A stretch of DNA of 64,000 nucleotides from Roseiflexus sp034432635 (lineage in GTDB: Bacteria > Chloroflexota > Chloroflexia > Chloroflexales > Roseiflexaceae). The notes under the pieces were generated by a model, which saw only the letters and a list, made by a program, of their open reading frames with translations, made no database searches and was not told the origin of the DNA. A program made the position numbers and the translations under genes. The DNA is taken from NCBI GenBank assembly GCA_034432635.1, contig DAOUBK010000100.1, forward strand, positions 1-64,000, given 5' to 3'. The number at the start of each line of letters is the position of its first letter. The first letter of the stretch is position 1. Shown here piece after piece: positions 43,646 to 52,889 of this stretch.

Positions 43646-44182
43646 ATGGCTGCCACACGCTTTCAGCCCCCTGCCTCCGATCAGACGTTGCACCCCAGCG
43701 GCGACAACCGCTTCAAGTTGCTCGAAGCCACGATGAAGAAGCACCAGTACCGTCCTGACGCGCTGATCGAAGTGCTGCACCGCGCGCAGGAGCTGTTTGG
43801 TTATCTCTCGACCGATCTGCTGCTCTTCATCGCCAACAGCCTGCATCTTCCGCCAAGCCGGGTGTACGGTGTTGCCACGTTCTATCATTTCTTCTCACTG
43901 GCGCCGAAGGGAGAGCATTCGTGCGTCGTCTGTCTAGGAACGGCGTGCTACGTTCGTGGCGCTGCTGCAATCCTGGCGGTGGCAGAACAGGTGCTGGGCA
44001 TCAAAGCCGGACATACGACACCCGATGGTCGTCTATCGCTCGAAACGGCGCGTTGTCTGGGAGCGTGCGGCATTGCACCAACCGTCGTTTTCGATGGTAC
44101 GGTCACCGGTCATCAGACGCCGGAGCAGGTGCAGGTCTGGCTCGCACATCTGACAGAGGAAGGGTTGAAGGCGAAAGGTTGA
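43646..44182 (+). CDS. hoxE: bidirectional [NiFe]-hydrogenase diaphorase subunit HoxE
   Basis: NuoE-like [2Fe-2S] subunit of the NAD(P)-linked Hox hydrogenase, 178 residues. Cluster ligands: VVCLGTACYVRG (C-x4-C) and ARCLGACGIAP (C-x3-C). DALIEVLHRAQELFGYLSTD and LPPSRVYGVATFYHFFSLAP are typical. The GAGGA ribosome site precedes ATG 43646. First gene of hoxEFUYHW. It is closer to HoxE than to the nuoE product at 21.5 kb, judged by this context and the C-L-G-T-A-C spacing. Confidence 0.93.
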   Translation: MAATRFQPPASDQTLHPSGDNRFKLLEATMKKHQYRPDALIEVLHRAQELFGYLSTDLLLFIANSLHLPPSRVYGVATFYHFFSLAPKGEHSCVVCLGTACYVRGAAAILAVAEQVLGIKAGHTTPDGRLSLETARCLGACGIAPTVVFDGTVTGHQTPEQVQVWLAHLTEEGLKAKG

Positions 44183-44329
44183 AGGTTGCAAGTTACGGGC
44201 GACCTGTGAAACAAGGGGGTACGCGGTCAATCCTTGAGAGCGACCGCAATGAAAGCAGACGTTGTTGAGGGGGTGCGTATTGCCAGGTGCGGCAGGTTCT
44301 CAATTCTCAGTTCTTCAACAGGCACAGGT

Positions 44330-45943
44330 ATGGATCTGAATGAACTGCTGGCGATTGCCGAACACGAAAATGCGATGCGTCGGTCGATCTGTATTCGTTG
44401 CTGCACCGCGCTCGGATGTCAATCGGCAGGCTCACTATCGCTCAAGCAGCGGCTCGAAGAGGCGGTTGCCGAAGTGGATCGCACCGATATCGAGGTCATG
44501 GGAGTCGGGTGCATGGGATTGTGTGGTCACGGTCCACTGGTGCGGGTTGATCCGGAAGGCATCCTCTACGAGCATGTGCGCGCTGCGGATGCGCCATCAA
44601 TCGTGGCGGTGCTTGACGGCGGCGAGGCAACCGCACCGATGGGCGATCCACACCATCCCTTTTTCACCTTGCAGAAACGCATTGTCCTGGAAAACAGCGG
44701 CATTATCGATCCGGAGCGCATTGAGTCGTACATAGCGGCTGGCGGTTACCAGGCGCTCTATCACGCACTCCACGAAATGACCCCCGCTGAAGTGATCGAT
44801 GTCGTGACTCGCAGCGGGCTGCGCGGACGCGGCGGCGCCGGATACCCGACAGGGCTGAAGTGGGCGACCGTTGCCAAGAGTCATGGTGATCGCAAGTATG
44901 TCGTCTGCAATGCCGACGAGGGCGATCCCGGCGCGTTTATGGATCGCAGCATTATCGAAAGCGACCCGCACAAGGTGCTCGAAGGCATGGCAATTGCAGC
45001 ATATGCCGTCGGCGCAGACCAGGGGTATGTCTATGTACGCGCTGAATACCCGCTGGCGATCCAGCGGTTGCAGCGTGCAATTGCACAGGCACGGCGACAC
45101 GGCTTGCTTGGCGCACAGATTTTCGATTCGGGATTCACCTTCCGGATCGATATTCGTGTTGGTGCTGGCGCATTTGTGTGTGGTGAAGAAACGGCGCTCA
45201 TGGCATCGATCGAAGGGCGGCGCGGGCAACCGCGTCCCCGTCCGCCCTACCCCGCCGAGAGCGGTCTATGGGGTCGACCAACGCTCATCAATAATGTCGA
45301 AACCTTTGCCAATATCCCGCCGATCATCCGCAACGGAGCAGAATGGTTCGCTGCGATCGGCGCGGAGACGAGCAAAGGCACAAAAGTCTTCGCACTGACC
45401 GGCAAGATTCGTCATACCGGTTTGATCGAAGTGCCGATGGGCGTCACGCTGCGCCAGATTGTCGAGGAAATGGGCGGCGGCGTCCCCGACGGCAGGGTTA
45501 AGGCCGTGCAGACCGGCGGACCATCTGGCGGATGCATCCCGGCTACACTGCTCGATACCCCGGTCGATTACGAATCACTCCAGCGGGTTGGCTCGATCAT
45601 GGGGTCGGGTGGCATGGTCGTGATGGACGACGCCACCAACATGGTGGATGTGGCACACTTCTACATGGAGTTCTGCAAAGACGAATCGTGCGGCAAGTGT
45701 ATTCCGTGTCGGGCTGGTACAGCGCAAATATTGCACATGCTCGACCTCATTCGTGCCGGGCGGGCAACCGCAGCCGACCTCGCGCAGCTCGAACAACTCT
45801 GTGTAATGGTGAAGGAAACCAGTCTGTGTGGTCTCGGTCAGTCTGCACCAAATCCGGTTCTGAGCACGATGAGGTATTTTCGCGAGGAATATGAAAGACT
45901 GATGGCGGATCGGGATACCACAGATGTGGTGACGGACAAATAG
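44330..45943 (+). CDS. hoxF: Hox hydrogenase diaphorase subunit HoxF (NADH/FMN site)
   Basis: NuoF-like flavoprotein that exchanges electrons with NAD(P). The N-terminal thioredoxin-like [2Fe-2S] domain holds RCCTALGCQSAG and MGVGCMGLCGHGP. The NADH and FMN site is SGLRGRGGAGYPTGLKW and CNADEGDPGAFMDRSIIE. The [4Fe-4S] ligands are ESCGKCIPCRAGT plus the Cys of TSLCGLGQSAP. 537 residues from ATG 44330; the open frame begins at 44234, but that segment is not family-like. The leader of about 145 bases after hoxE is loosely conserved. Confidence 0.94.
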   Translation: MDLNELLAIAEHENAMRRSICIRCCTALGCQSAGSLSLKQRLEEAVAEVDRTDIEVMGVGCMGLCGHGPLVRVDPEGILYEHVRAADAPSIVAVLDGGEATAPMGDPHHPFFTLQKRIVLENSGIIDPERIESYIAAGGYQALYHALHEMTPAEVIDVVTRSGLRGRGGAGYPTGLKWATVAKSHGDRKYVVCNADEGDPGAFMDRSIIESDPHKVLEGMAIAAYAVGADQGYVYVRAEYPLAIQRLQRAIAQARRHGLLGAQIFDSGFTFRIDIRVGAGAFVCGEETALMASIEGRRGQPRPRPPYPAESGLWGRPTLINNVETFANIPPIIRNGAEWFAAIGAETSKGTKVFALTGKIRHTGLIEVPMGVTLRQIVEEMGGGVPDGRVKAVQTGGPSGGCIPATLLDTPVDYESLQRVGSIMGSGGMVVMDDATNMVDVAHFYMEFCKDESCGKCIPCRAGTAQILHMLDLIRAGRATAADLAQLEQLCVMVKETSLCGLGQSAPNPVLSTMRYFREEYERLMADRDTTDVVTDK

Positions 45944-45967
45944 CAGGATTCACTGGAAGGAACACCA

Positions 45968-46675
45968 ATGGCAGCGCGAACGTTCACCATCGATGATCAA
46001 CTGATCAGTGCGCGCGAAGGTGAAACGATCCTTCAGGCAGCACGGGATCACGGCATCTTTATCCCGACGCTCTGCCACCTCGACGGGGTGAGCGATGTCG
46101 GCGCATGTCGGCTCTGTCTCGTCGAGATCGAAGGGAGCCGCATGCTGCGCCCGGCATGTGTGACGCCGGTGGTGGAGGAGATGGTGGTGCGGACCAATAC
46201 TGAGCGGCTGCGTGAGTACCGTCGCATGATTGTCGAACTTTTGTTCGCCGAGCGCAACCACGTCTGTGCAGTGTGCGTGGCTAATGGTCATTGTGAACTG
46301 CAGGACCTGGCTGTTGCTGTCGGGATGGATCACGTGCGCTTCGATTATGCCTTCCCACACTGTGAGGTCGATATTTCCCATCCGCTCTTCGGCATTGATC
46401 ACAATCGATGCGTGCTCTGCACACGCTGCGTGCGCGTTTGTGATGAAGTGGAAGGAGTACATACGTGGGATGTAGCAGGGCGCGGCGCCGATGCACGAGT
46501 GATTACCGATATGCGTCAGCCATGGGGCGAGTCGCGCAGTTGCACATCGTGTGGCAAATGCGTCCTCGCCTGTCCCACCGGCGCCATTTTCCGTCGCGGC
46601 GCCACAGTTGGTGAGATGGAGCGTGACCGAAACAAGATTGCGTTTATCGTGGCAGCGCGCGATCAGCGCTGGTAA
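45968..46675 (+). CDS. hoxU: Hox hydrogenase diaphorase subunit HoxU
   Basis: NuoG-N-like electron-relay subunit, 235 residues. The plant-ferredoxin [2Fe-2S] domain has LCHLDGVSDVGACRLCLVEI; a His-containing ligand set follows in NHVCAVCVANGHCELQDL; two [4Fe-4S] sites are CVLCTRCVRVC and CTSCGKCVLACPTGA. Electrons pass between HoxF and HoxY. GGAAGGAAC precedes the ATG; 24 bases follow hoxF. Confidence 0.94.
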   Translation: MAARTFTIDDQLISAREGETILQAARDHGIFIPTLCHLDGVSDVGACRLCLVEIEGSRMLRPACVTPVVEEMVVRTNTERLREYRRMIVELLFAERNHVCAVCVANGHCELQDLAVAVGMDHVRFDYAFPHCEVDISHPLFGIDHNRCVLCTRCVRVCDEVEGVHTWDVAGRGADARVITDMRQPWGESRSCTSCGKCVLACPTGAIFRRGATVGEMERDRNKIAFIVAARDQRW

Positions 46676-46691
46676 CTGGCGAGGTTGAACC

Positions 46692-47237
46692 GTGAACAAA
46701 CTGCGTCTGGCGACAGTCTGGCTTGGCGGATGTTCGGGATGCCACATGTCGTTTCTCGATCTCGACGAGTGGCTCTTCGAGCTGGCGCGCCACATCGATC
46801 TGGTCTACAGCCCGCTCGCCGATGTGAAAGAATATCCAGATCGCGTCGATGTTGCGCTGGTGGAAGGCGCTGTGGCCAATGAAGACAACCTGCATCTGAT
46901 CCGTCAAGTACGCGAGCGGACACGCCTGTTGATCGCATTTGGCGATTGCGCGGTCACCGGAAACGTCACTGCACTGCGCAATACGCTCGGCGACCCTGAC
47001 ATGCTCTTGCACACCATCTACGTCGAACGCGCCGACACTGCCGGTCACATGCCACACGCCCCCGGCATCGTGCCACGGCTGCTCGACAGGGTCTATCCGG
47101 TGCATAAGATTGTTCCGGTCGATGTCTATCTACCGGGGTGTCCACCGCCTGCCCAGCGCATTCGTACATTACTGGAACAGGTGCTTGCTGGCGGCGACAT
47201 CCATCTGACTGGGCGCGAGATGATCAAGTTCGGTTGA
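46692..47237 (+). CDS. hoxY: [NiFe]-hydrogenase small subunit HoxY
   Basis: Carries the [4Fe-4S] cluster next to the NiFe site, 181 residues. Ligands: LGGCSGCHMSFLDLDEWLFE, the Cys of FGDCAVTGNV and the Cys of LPGCPPPAQRI. There is no Tat signal and no extra clusters, as in cytoplasmic group 3d enzymes. It begins 16 bases after hoxU and ends 17 bases before hoxH. Confidence 0.94.
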   Translation: MNKLRLATVWLGGCSGCHMSFLDLDEWLFELARHIDLVYSPLADVKEYPDRVDVALVEGAVANEDNLHLIRQVRERTRLLIAFGDCAVTGNVTALRNTLGDPDMLLHTIYVERADTAGHMPHAPGIVPRLLDRVYPVHKIVPVDVYLPGCPPPAQRIRTLLEQVLAGGDIHLTGREMIKFG

Positions 47238-47254
47238 AAAGGTTCAGGACGCCT

Positions 47255-48676
47255 ATGACCCGTCACATCCTGATTGATCCGGTCACCCGAATTGAAGGAC
47301 ATGCCAGAATCAGCATCCATCTAGACGATGATGGAAGCGTGGCGGAGGCGCGTTTCCATGTAACCGAGTTTCGCGGATTCGAGCGCTTTTGCGAAGGTCG
47401 TCCGTTCTGGGAAATGCCCGGCATTACGGCGCGCATCTGCGGCATCTGTCCGGTTAGCCATTTGCTGGCATCGGCGAAGGCGGGTGACGCGATCCTCTCG
47501 GTGATGATCCCGCCAGCAGCAGAGAAACTGCGCCGCCTGATGAACCTAGGACAGATCGTGCAATCGCATGCACTTAGTTTCTTTCACCTCAGTGCGCCCG
47601 ACCTGCTGCTGGGTTTCGACAGCGATCCCGCCACACGCAATGTCTTTGGATTGATGGCCGCCGATCCGACACTAGCGCGCGCCGGAATCCGGCTTCGCCA
47701 GTTGGGACAGGACATTATTGCTCTGCTCGGTGGCAGCAAAATCCATCCGGCGTGGGCGGCGCCCGGCGGCGTGCGTTCGGCGCCAACAGCGGCACAACGC
47801 GCCGGGATCATCGAACGGTTGCCCGAAGCGCGCGCCACCGTGCTCGATGCGCTGCATCGGTTCAAGGCACTCCTCGATACCCATGCCGAAGAGGTTGCGA
47901 CGTTCGGCAATTTCCCGTCGCTCTTCCTGGGACTGGTAGGACCGAACGGCGAATGGGAGCACTACGATGGGCGCTTGCGTGTAGTTGACTCGGGCGGCGC
48001 CATCATCGCGGATCAGGTTGATCCATCGCGCTACCACGACATTATTGCCGAAGCAGTTGAGCCGTGGTCGTACCTGAAGATGCCGTACTACCGACCACGC
48101 GGCTACCCCGGTGGCATGTATCGTGTCGGACCGCTGGCGCGTCTCAATATCTGCACCCGCATCGGCACGCTGCTGGCAGACGCCGAACTGGGGGAGATGC
48201 GCCAGCGTGCGGGGGGTATCGCTACATCGTCGTTCTACTACCACTACGCGCGCCTGATCGAAATTCTGGCGGCGCTGGAACGCATCTTGTTACTCCTCGA
48301 CGATCCCGATCTCGACTCGCCACGCCTCCGCGCTGAAGCAGGAGTCAACCGGTTTGAGGGCATCGGCGTCAGCGAAGCGCCCCGCGGCACTCTCTTCCAC
48401 CGCTACACCGTCGATGCGCATGGCCTGATCCAGCGCGTCAATCTGATCATCGCCACCGGACACAACAATCTGGCGATGAACCGGACTATCGCCCAGATTG
48501 CACGGCACTTCGTGCACGGCGACCGCATTAGCGAAGGAGCATTGAACCGGGTGGAGGCAGGTATTCGCGCCTACGATCCATGTCTCAGTTGTTCAACGCA
48601 TGCTGCCGGGACGATGCCGTTGAGTCTCACACTGGTTGCCGCCGATGGCACCGTGCTCGATGAGGTTGCACGTTGA
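47255..48676 (+). CDS. hoxH: [NiFe]-hydrogenase large subunit HoxH
   Basis: Catalytic subunit that oxidises or evolves H2. Nickel ligands are the cysteines of RICGICPVSH near the N terminus and DPCLSCSTHA at the C terminus. After the last His, the precursor keeps an extension of about 23 residues (AGTMPLSLTLVAADGT...), which HoxW should remove once nickel is in. HPVTRIEGH-type opening reads DPVTRIEGHARISIH. 473 residues from ATG 47255 with AGGA upstream. The set matches group 3d bidirectional hydrogenases. Confidence 0.95.
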   Translation: MTRHILIDPVTRIEGHARISIHLDDDGSVAEARFHVTEFRGFERFCEGRPFWEMPGITARICGICPVSHLLASAKAGDAILSVMIPPAAEKLRRLMNLGQIVQSHALSFFHLSAPDLLLGFDSDPATRNVFGLMAADPTLARAGIRLRQLGQDIIALLGGSKIHPAWAAPGGVRSAPTAAQRAGIIERLPEARATVLDALHRFKALLDTHAEEVATFGNFPSLFLGLVGPNGEWEHYDGRLRVVDSGGAIIADQVDPSRYHDIIAEAVEPWSYLKMPYYRPRGYPGGMYRVGPLARLNICTRIGTLLADAELGEMRQRAGGIATSSFYYHYARLIEILAALERILLLLDDPDLDSPRLRAEAGVNRFEGIGVSEAPRGTLFHRYTVDAHGLIQRVNLIIATGHNNLAMNRTIAQIARHFVHGDRISEGALNRVEAGIRAYDPCLSCSTHAAGTMPLSLTLVAADGTVLDEVAR

Positions 48677-48768
48677 ATGTTGGACGTTGAACGTTGCGCG
48701 TTCTATAGCAAGAGGCTGATAGATAGCGGAACCTGGTTCTCAGTTCTCAGTTTTCGGTTATCAAGACC

Positions 48769-49227
48769 ATGCACTACCTCATCATCGGATACGGCAACGA
48801 CCTGCGCGGCGATGATGCAGCCGGACGGGTTGCAGCCGACATGATCACCGCACTGCATCTGCCGGATGTCACCGTCCTTTCGATGCACCAGTTGACGCCA
48901 GAACTCGCATCGCTCCTGGCGCAGGTACGAGAGGTGGTCTTTCTCGACGCCGATGCGAGTGGGTGTCAGGTGGTGCGCGTGACGCATATCCTGCCCGCAC
49001 CCGGATGCCAGTGCGACGGTCACATCGCAACGCCCGAAGCATTGCTCGCACTCACCAGAGCAGTCTACAGTTACTCGCCGGATGCCTGGCTCATCAGCAT
49101 TCCGGCTGTCGATTTTACCCTCGGCGCGCCACTCTCGCCACAGGCGCACAACGGCGTCGTTCAGGCGGTGCATATCGTGCAACACCTGCAGGTACGCACC
49201 GACGAAGCATCTGCTGCGGAACCGTAG
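48769..49227 (+). CDS. hoxW: hydrogenase maturation protease HoxW
   Basis: HycI/HoxW-type endopeptidase that trims the HoxH C terminus, 152 residues. IIGYGNDLRGDDAAGRVAAD carries the first nickel-sensing acid (the Asp of GDDAAG), VVFLDADASG the second, and the His in the VQAVHIVQ segment the third. CQCDGHIATPEALLAL takes the place of the usual SHxxxP loop region. Last hox gene, 92 bases after hoxH; hyp genes for NiFe assembly are not in this window. Confidence 0.88.
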   Translation: MHYLIIGYGNDLRGDDAAGRVAADMITALHLPDVTVLSMHQLTPELASLLAQVREVVFLDADASGCQVVRVTHILPAPGCQCDGHIATPEALLALTRAVYSYSPDAWLISIPAVDFTLGAPLSPQAHNGVVQAVHIVQHLQVRTDEASAAEP

Positions 49228-49237
49228 AGACGACTCG

Positions 49238-49263
49238 CTCGATTCTGGTACAATAGAATCGAG
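49238..49263 (+). promoter_or_regulatory. inverted repeat around a TACAAT box
   Basis: Nine-base arms CTCGATTCT (49238-49246) and AGAATCGAG (49255-49263) flank GGTACAAT. The TACAAT could be a -10 inside an operator, or the hairpin may separate hoxW from the next gene; there is no T-run and no clear -35. Confidence 0.4.
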
Positions 49264-49324
49264 AGTGTGCACGCCACACGCCGCGCATAATGGCTCTTCT
49301 CCGATTGCCAGGATAAGGTGGAGC

Positions 49325-50119
49325 ATGAATAGACAACTCTGGCACGCCGTTGTTGCATTTCTGACCTGCCTGCTCACTGTCATTCCGCTGACGCAGAGCG
49401 TGGTGCAGGCGCAGAGCGACGCCGATCCGCGCGGGCTTGGCGATCCCAATGCGCCGCTGGTCATCATTGAGTACAGCGACTATGAATGCCCGGCATGCGC
49501 CTCGTTCGTCCGCGATACCAAACCCCAGCTGATCGCCGAATATGTCGAGACCGGCAAAGTCTACTACCTCTACCGCGATAACCCGCTGCCACAGCATCCG
49601 GCTGGACGTATTGCCTCTGCATATGCGCACTGTGCTGCGCAACAGGGACAGTTCTGGTCAATGCATCGGCGTTTATTCCAGGGATACATCGATGGCGAAT
49701 GGGGCGGCAATCCGTCGTCTTCAGAACGTATCTTTCGACAGTACGGCGATGAACTCGGGCTGAACGGTGATGCGCTTCAGGAATGTGTGCGCGATTCCGC
49801 GACGGAACATGCCATTGCCACTGACATCGAAGAGGCGCGCAACCGTGGATTGCGCGGCACACCTGCCTACATTCTGCGCTGGCCCGGCGGTCCAGAGCAC
49901 GGCGATGTGCTGACCGGAGCACAGAGTTTTGGAACGTGGCGCTACCTGCTCGATGAGCGTCTCAATCAGCAAACTGAGCCGTCTGTATCGGTGTCGGAGG
50001 GATCGATGTCGGCGCTGTTCTATCTGACACTGGGCGCAGCCGGTGGTCTCGGCGTTCTGGTCATCGGCGGCAGTGTCCTCTGGTGGCTTGCTGCACGAAA
50101 CCGTCGCCCGCGTATGTGA
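49325..50119 (+). CDS. exported DsbA-like thioredoxin-fold protein with C-terminal membrane anchor
   Basis: A 264-residue exported oxidoreductase. Signal sequence WHAVVAFLTCLLTVIPLTQS, then a Thioredoxin_4/DsbA domain: PLVIIEYSDYECPACASFVR with the CPAC active site, PLPQHPAGRIASAYAHCAAQ and RGLRGTPAYIL carrying the cis-Pro. A final hydrophobic helix (LGAAGGLGVLVIGGSVLWWL) anchors it, so the domain probably faces outside. ATG 49325 with AAGGTGGAG upstream. The location after hoxW is probably incidental. Confidence 0.87.
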   Translation: MNRQLWHAVVAFLTCLLTVIPLTQSVVQAQSDADPRGLGDPNAPLVIIEYSDYECPACASFVRDTKPQLIAEYVETGKVYYLYRDNPLPQHPAGRIASAYAHCAAQQGQFWSMHRRLFQGYIDGEWGGNPSSSERIFRQYGDELGLNGDALQECVRDSATEHAIATDIEEARNRGLRGTPAYILRWPGGPEHGDVLTGAQSFGTWRYLLDERLNQQTEPSVSVSEGSMSALFYLTLGAAGGLGVLVIGGSVLWWLAARNRRPRM

Positions 50120-50149
50120 AAGAAAACGCACAGCATGCGTATGCACAAG

Positions 50150-50178
50150 TTGACCGAATAACCCGATTTTGCTATACT
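50150..50178 (+). promoter_or_regulatory. sigma-70-type promoter upstream of PAS/STAS gene
   Basis: TTGACC (50150-50155), exactly 17 bases, TATACT (50173-50178). It lies 31 bases after the DsbA-like gene and 211 bases before the PAS/STAS start. Confidence 0.8.
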
Positions 50179-50185
50179 CGTGTTG

Positions 50186-50217
50186 CTGCCGCATGCCCTG
50201 TATGCAGCGGCAGTTTT
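50186..50217 (+). terminator. terminator-like hairpin in the 5' leader (attenuator candidate)
   Basis: Arms CTGCCGCAT (50186-50194) and ATGC-A-GCGGCAG (50202-50213), then TTTT (50214-50217), beginning about eight bases after the -10 box. It could end the upstream transcript or stop the new one at once. The rest of the leader, 50218-50388, shows no ORF or tRNA-like fold that I can support. Confidence 0.55.
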
Positions 50218-50388
50218 CGATGCATCAACGCCTGGTTTGCGGTAGCATGATCGTTGCTCTGCCCCTGTAACGATCCATCGGATGCCACGTCGCCGCTGTT
50301 GGTGTTCGCAGTTCTGTTGTTCTGCAATGTTCCTGGCATCCGAGGTCATCCATCCTTATAACATTCACAAGACACGGGAGCAGTCACC

Positions 50389-52350
50389 ATGAGCACCGAC
50401 ACAACTTCTGACCCGACGACGCTGCTGGCAGAAAACAGGCGCCTGCACGAACAGATAGCACAACTGGAACGTGATCTGGCGCGCTTTCGTTCTATTATCG
50501 AGGGTACTAGTCTGCTTGTTACCGAAGTAGATGCCGATGGTCGGTTCATCTATGTGAATCAGGCGGCGCATCACATCTTCGGGTATTCACCGGAAGAATG
50601 TATTGGTAGAGTGTCACTCGAGTTTGTTCATCCGGATGATCTCGAATATACTCAGCGGGCATTCGTTGATTGGGTACAGCGCCGCGAACGCGGAGGAGTT
50701 ATCGAGAATCGGATTGTGAGCCGCAACGGGGCCGTGGTGCATCTCCTCTGGTCAATCACTGTGCACTACGATGAGCAAGGGCAGGTGCAACGCGCGACAT
50801 CGATTGCATATGATGTTGGCGCACTTTATCAGTTGCGCAATGAACTGCACGAGAGTCGCACCATGTTGCAACTGGTGATCGATAATCTGCCGCAGGCAGT
50901 ATTCTGGAAAGACTGCGAGTCGCGCTTTCTCGGCGGCAACCGGCGTTTGCTGATGGATGCCGGTGTTGCTTCATTCGATGATCTCATTGGCAAAACTGAC
51001 GCCGATATGCCGTGGAAGGACCATGCAGCAATGTATCAGGCGGATGACCGCGCGGTTATGCTGCACGGTCCGAAACTGGACATCGCAGAACCTCTGGCCC
51101 GCAGCGACGGTTCGACTATCTGGCTGAGCACGAGTAAGATTCCACTGCGCCGCGACGGCGAGGTTATCGGCGTTCTGGGCATGTACGAGGATGTCACCGA
51201 GAAGCGACGGCAGGAGGATGAACTGCGCACCTTCAAATTACTGGTGGAAAATGCTCCTGACGGAATCGGCATTACGGATACCAATCTGGTGTTGACGTAT
51301 GCCAATCCTGCTCTTACATCCATGCTTGGATACTCCAGTTTGATTGGGATGGATGTACCGACAATCACGCATCCTGATGATTTGGAGCGATTAGGCGCCA
51401 TTACCCAACAGGTGATTCTGGGTAGTGCGCCACGCGAGATGCTCCGCTATCAGCGTAGCGATGGTTCAATCGTCACGGTGCAGGCGTCGGTGCTGGCGCT
51501 GCACGACAGTCATGGCAACCTGATCGGCTTCGCGTCGATCAACCGCGACATCACCGAACAGTTGCAGGCGGAGGAAAGCCTGCGCACCAGCGAGCAGCGC
51601 AATCGCGCGTTGCTCAACGCCATCCCCGATCTGATGTTTTTACTCACCCCCGATGGCGACTTCCTAGACTACAAAGCGGATAGCAGCAGCGAGCCCTTTC
51701 TTCCTTCCGAAGCATTCCTCAACAAGAAGGTTACGGATGTGCTGCCGCCGCATATGGCGGAACAGACTGTCATGCATATGGAGGAGCTCAAACGCACCCA
51801 CGAAATTCAGACCTTTGAATATCAGATTGTCAGCAACGATCAGATCCGCGATTTTGAAGCGCGTATGGTGTTGAGCAACAACGACGTTCTCGTACTAGCA
51901 CGTGATGTGACGAAGCAGAAACGTGCTGAGCGTGAGCGGCAGGCAATGCAGGAACAGATTATTCAGGCGCAACAGGCTGCATTGCGTGAATTGAGCAGCC
52001 CGCTCATGCCGATTGCCGATGGTGTGGTTGCCATGCCGATTATCGGCACGATCGATACCATGCGTGCGCAGCAGATTATGGAGGCGCTTCTCCAAGGCAT
52101 CGCTGAATATAATGCCAGTATTGCCATTCTTGACATCACCGGCGTGAAAGTGGTGGACACCCAGGTTGCCGGCGCCCTGATCCGTGCGGCGCAGGCGGCG
52201 CGCATGCTTGGCGCTCAGGTCGTGCTGACAGGCATCAGCCCAGAGATTGCGCAAACTCTCGTCCACATCGGCGCTGAAATGCGCGAAATGGTGGCAAAAC
52301 CAACCCTTCAGCAGGGGATTGCCTACGCGCTGACTCAGCGCATATCGTGA
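50389..52350 (+). CDS. multi-PAS sensor with RsbR-type STAS output
   Basis: A 653-residue cytoplasmic protein: N-terminal coiled coil, PAS domains near residues 35-145 (VTEVDADGRFIYVNQAAHHI), 165-280 (FWKDCESRFLGGNRRLL), 285-395 and 405-515, then a STAS domain (about 540-650). The STAS part, AILDITGVKVVDTQVAGALI and VVLTGISPEIAQTLVHIGAE, is close to RsbR and keeps both its phosphorylatable Thr positions. There is no kinase or cyclase. It probably belongs to a stressosome-like switch; RsbS, RsbT or other partners are not in the window. Confidence 0.9.
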   Translation: MSTDTTSDPTTLLAENRRLHEQIAQLERDLARFRSIIEGTSLLVTEVDADGRFIYVNQAAHHIFGYSPEECIGRVSLEFVHPDDLEYTQRAFVDWVQRRERGGVIENRIVSRNGAVVHLLWSITVHYDEQGQVQRATSIAYDVGALYQLRNELHESRTMLQLVIDNLPQAVFWKDCESRFLGGNRRLLMDAGVASFDDLIGKTDADMPWKDHAAMYQADDRAVMLHGPKLDIAEPLARSDGSTIWLSTSKIPLRRDGEVIGVLGMYEDVTEKRRQEDELRTFKLLVENAPDGIGITDTNLVLTYANPALTSMLGYSSLIGMDVPTITHPDDLERLGAITQQVILGSAPREMLRYQRSDGSIVTVQASVLALHDSHGNLIGFASINRDITEQLQAEESLRTSEQRNRALLNAIPDLMFLLTPDGDFLDYKADSSSEPFLPSEAFLNKKVTDVLPPHMAEQTVMHMEELKRTHEIQTFEYQIVSNDQIRDFEARMVLSNNDVLVLARDVTKQKRAERERQAMQEQIIQAQQAALRELSSPLMPIADGVVAMPIIGTIDTMRAQQIMEALLQGIAEYNASIAILDITGVKVVDTQVAGALIRAAQAARMLGAQVVLTGISPEIAQTLVHIGAEMREMVAKPTLQQGIAYALTQRIS

Positions 52351-52602
52351 TACTTCGCAGGTACCAGAGCCTGAAGTGGCGCGGCTTCCTCGAGCATTGA
52401 TGACAGGGTTGAACACTCCACCGGCAGCGTACAGGCCAAGGCAGTGCCTTCGCCTATCCGTTTCGCCTCCCCACGAGGATCGCGCACGCTGGAAGGCACG
52501 GGGCGTGTTCTTTGGGGTACAGACGTGTGCATCCGCGCGCTACCGGTCACAGGCGAGGAGGATTGTTCTGGCGCGCATCGACAGGGACGACGCATGTGTT
52601 AG

Positions 52603-52889
52603 ACCCTCACCCCCTGCCCCTCTCCCACGCACACGGGTTCAAGGGCGAACAGGACTTGCGAGCGCTTGCGGGAGATAGAGCTTGGAGATGCGCTGAACGC
52701 CCTTACGCCCGGCCCCTCTCCCGCACAAGCGGGAGAGGGGCTAGCAGAAGCTTAAGTTGGGGCATCTTGATGCGGGAGAAATTGCGTGAGCTCATAATTT
52801 CTGTCCGCCCCTGAACGCATGCGGTAGAGGGGAGACCAGAGCCGCGCGCTGGGGCGTCCCAAGAAGGCAAAATCTGTCTGCCCTTGAAT
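52603..52889 (+). repeat. noncoding repeat cluster with hairpins
   Basis: Holds CCCTCACCCCCTGCCCCTCT at the start, a perfect 12-base hairpin CCCCTCTCCCGC/GCGGGAGAGGGG (52713-52740), a copy GCATCTTGATGC...CTCATAATTTCTGTCC (52762-52824), and GAGACCAGAGCCGCGCGCTG with a shortened copy (to 52889). The same blocks occur at 1451-1648. The wider gap 52351-53238 contains no supportable gene. Confidence 0.7.
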
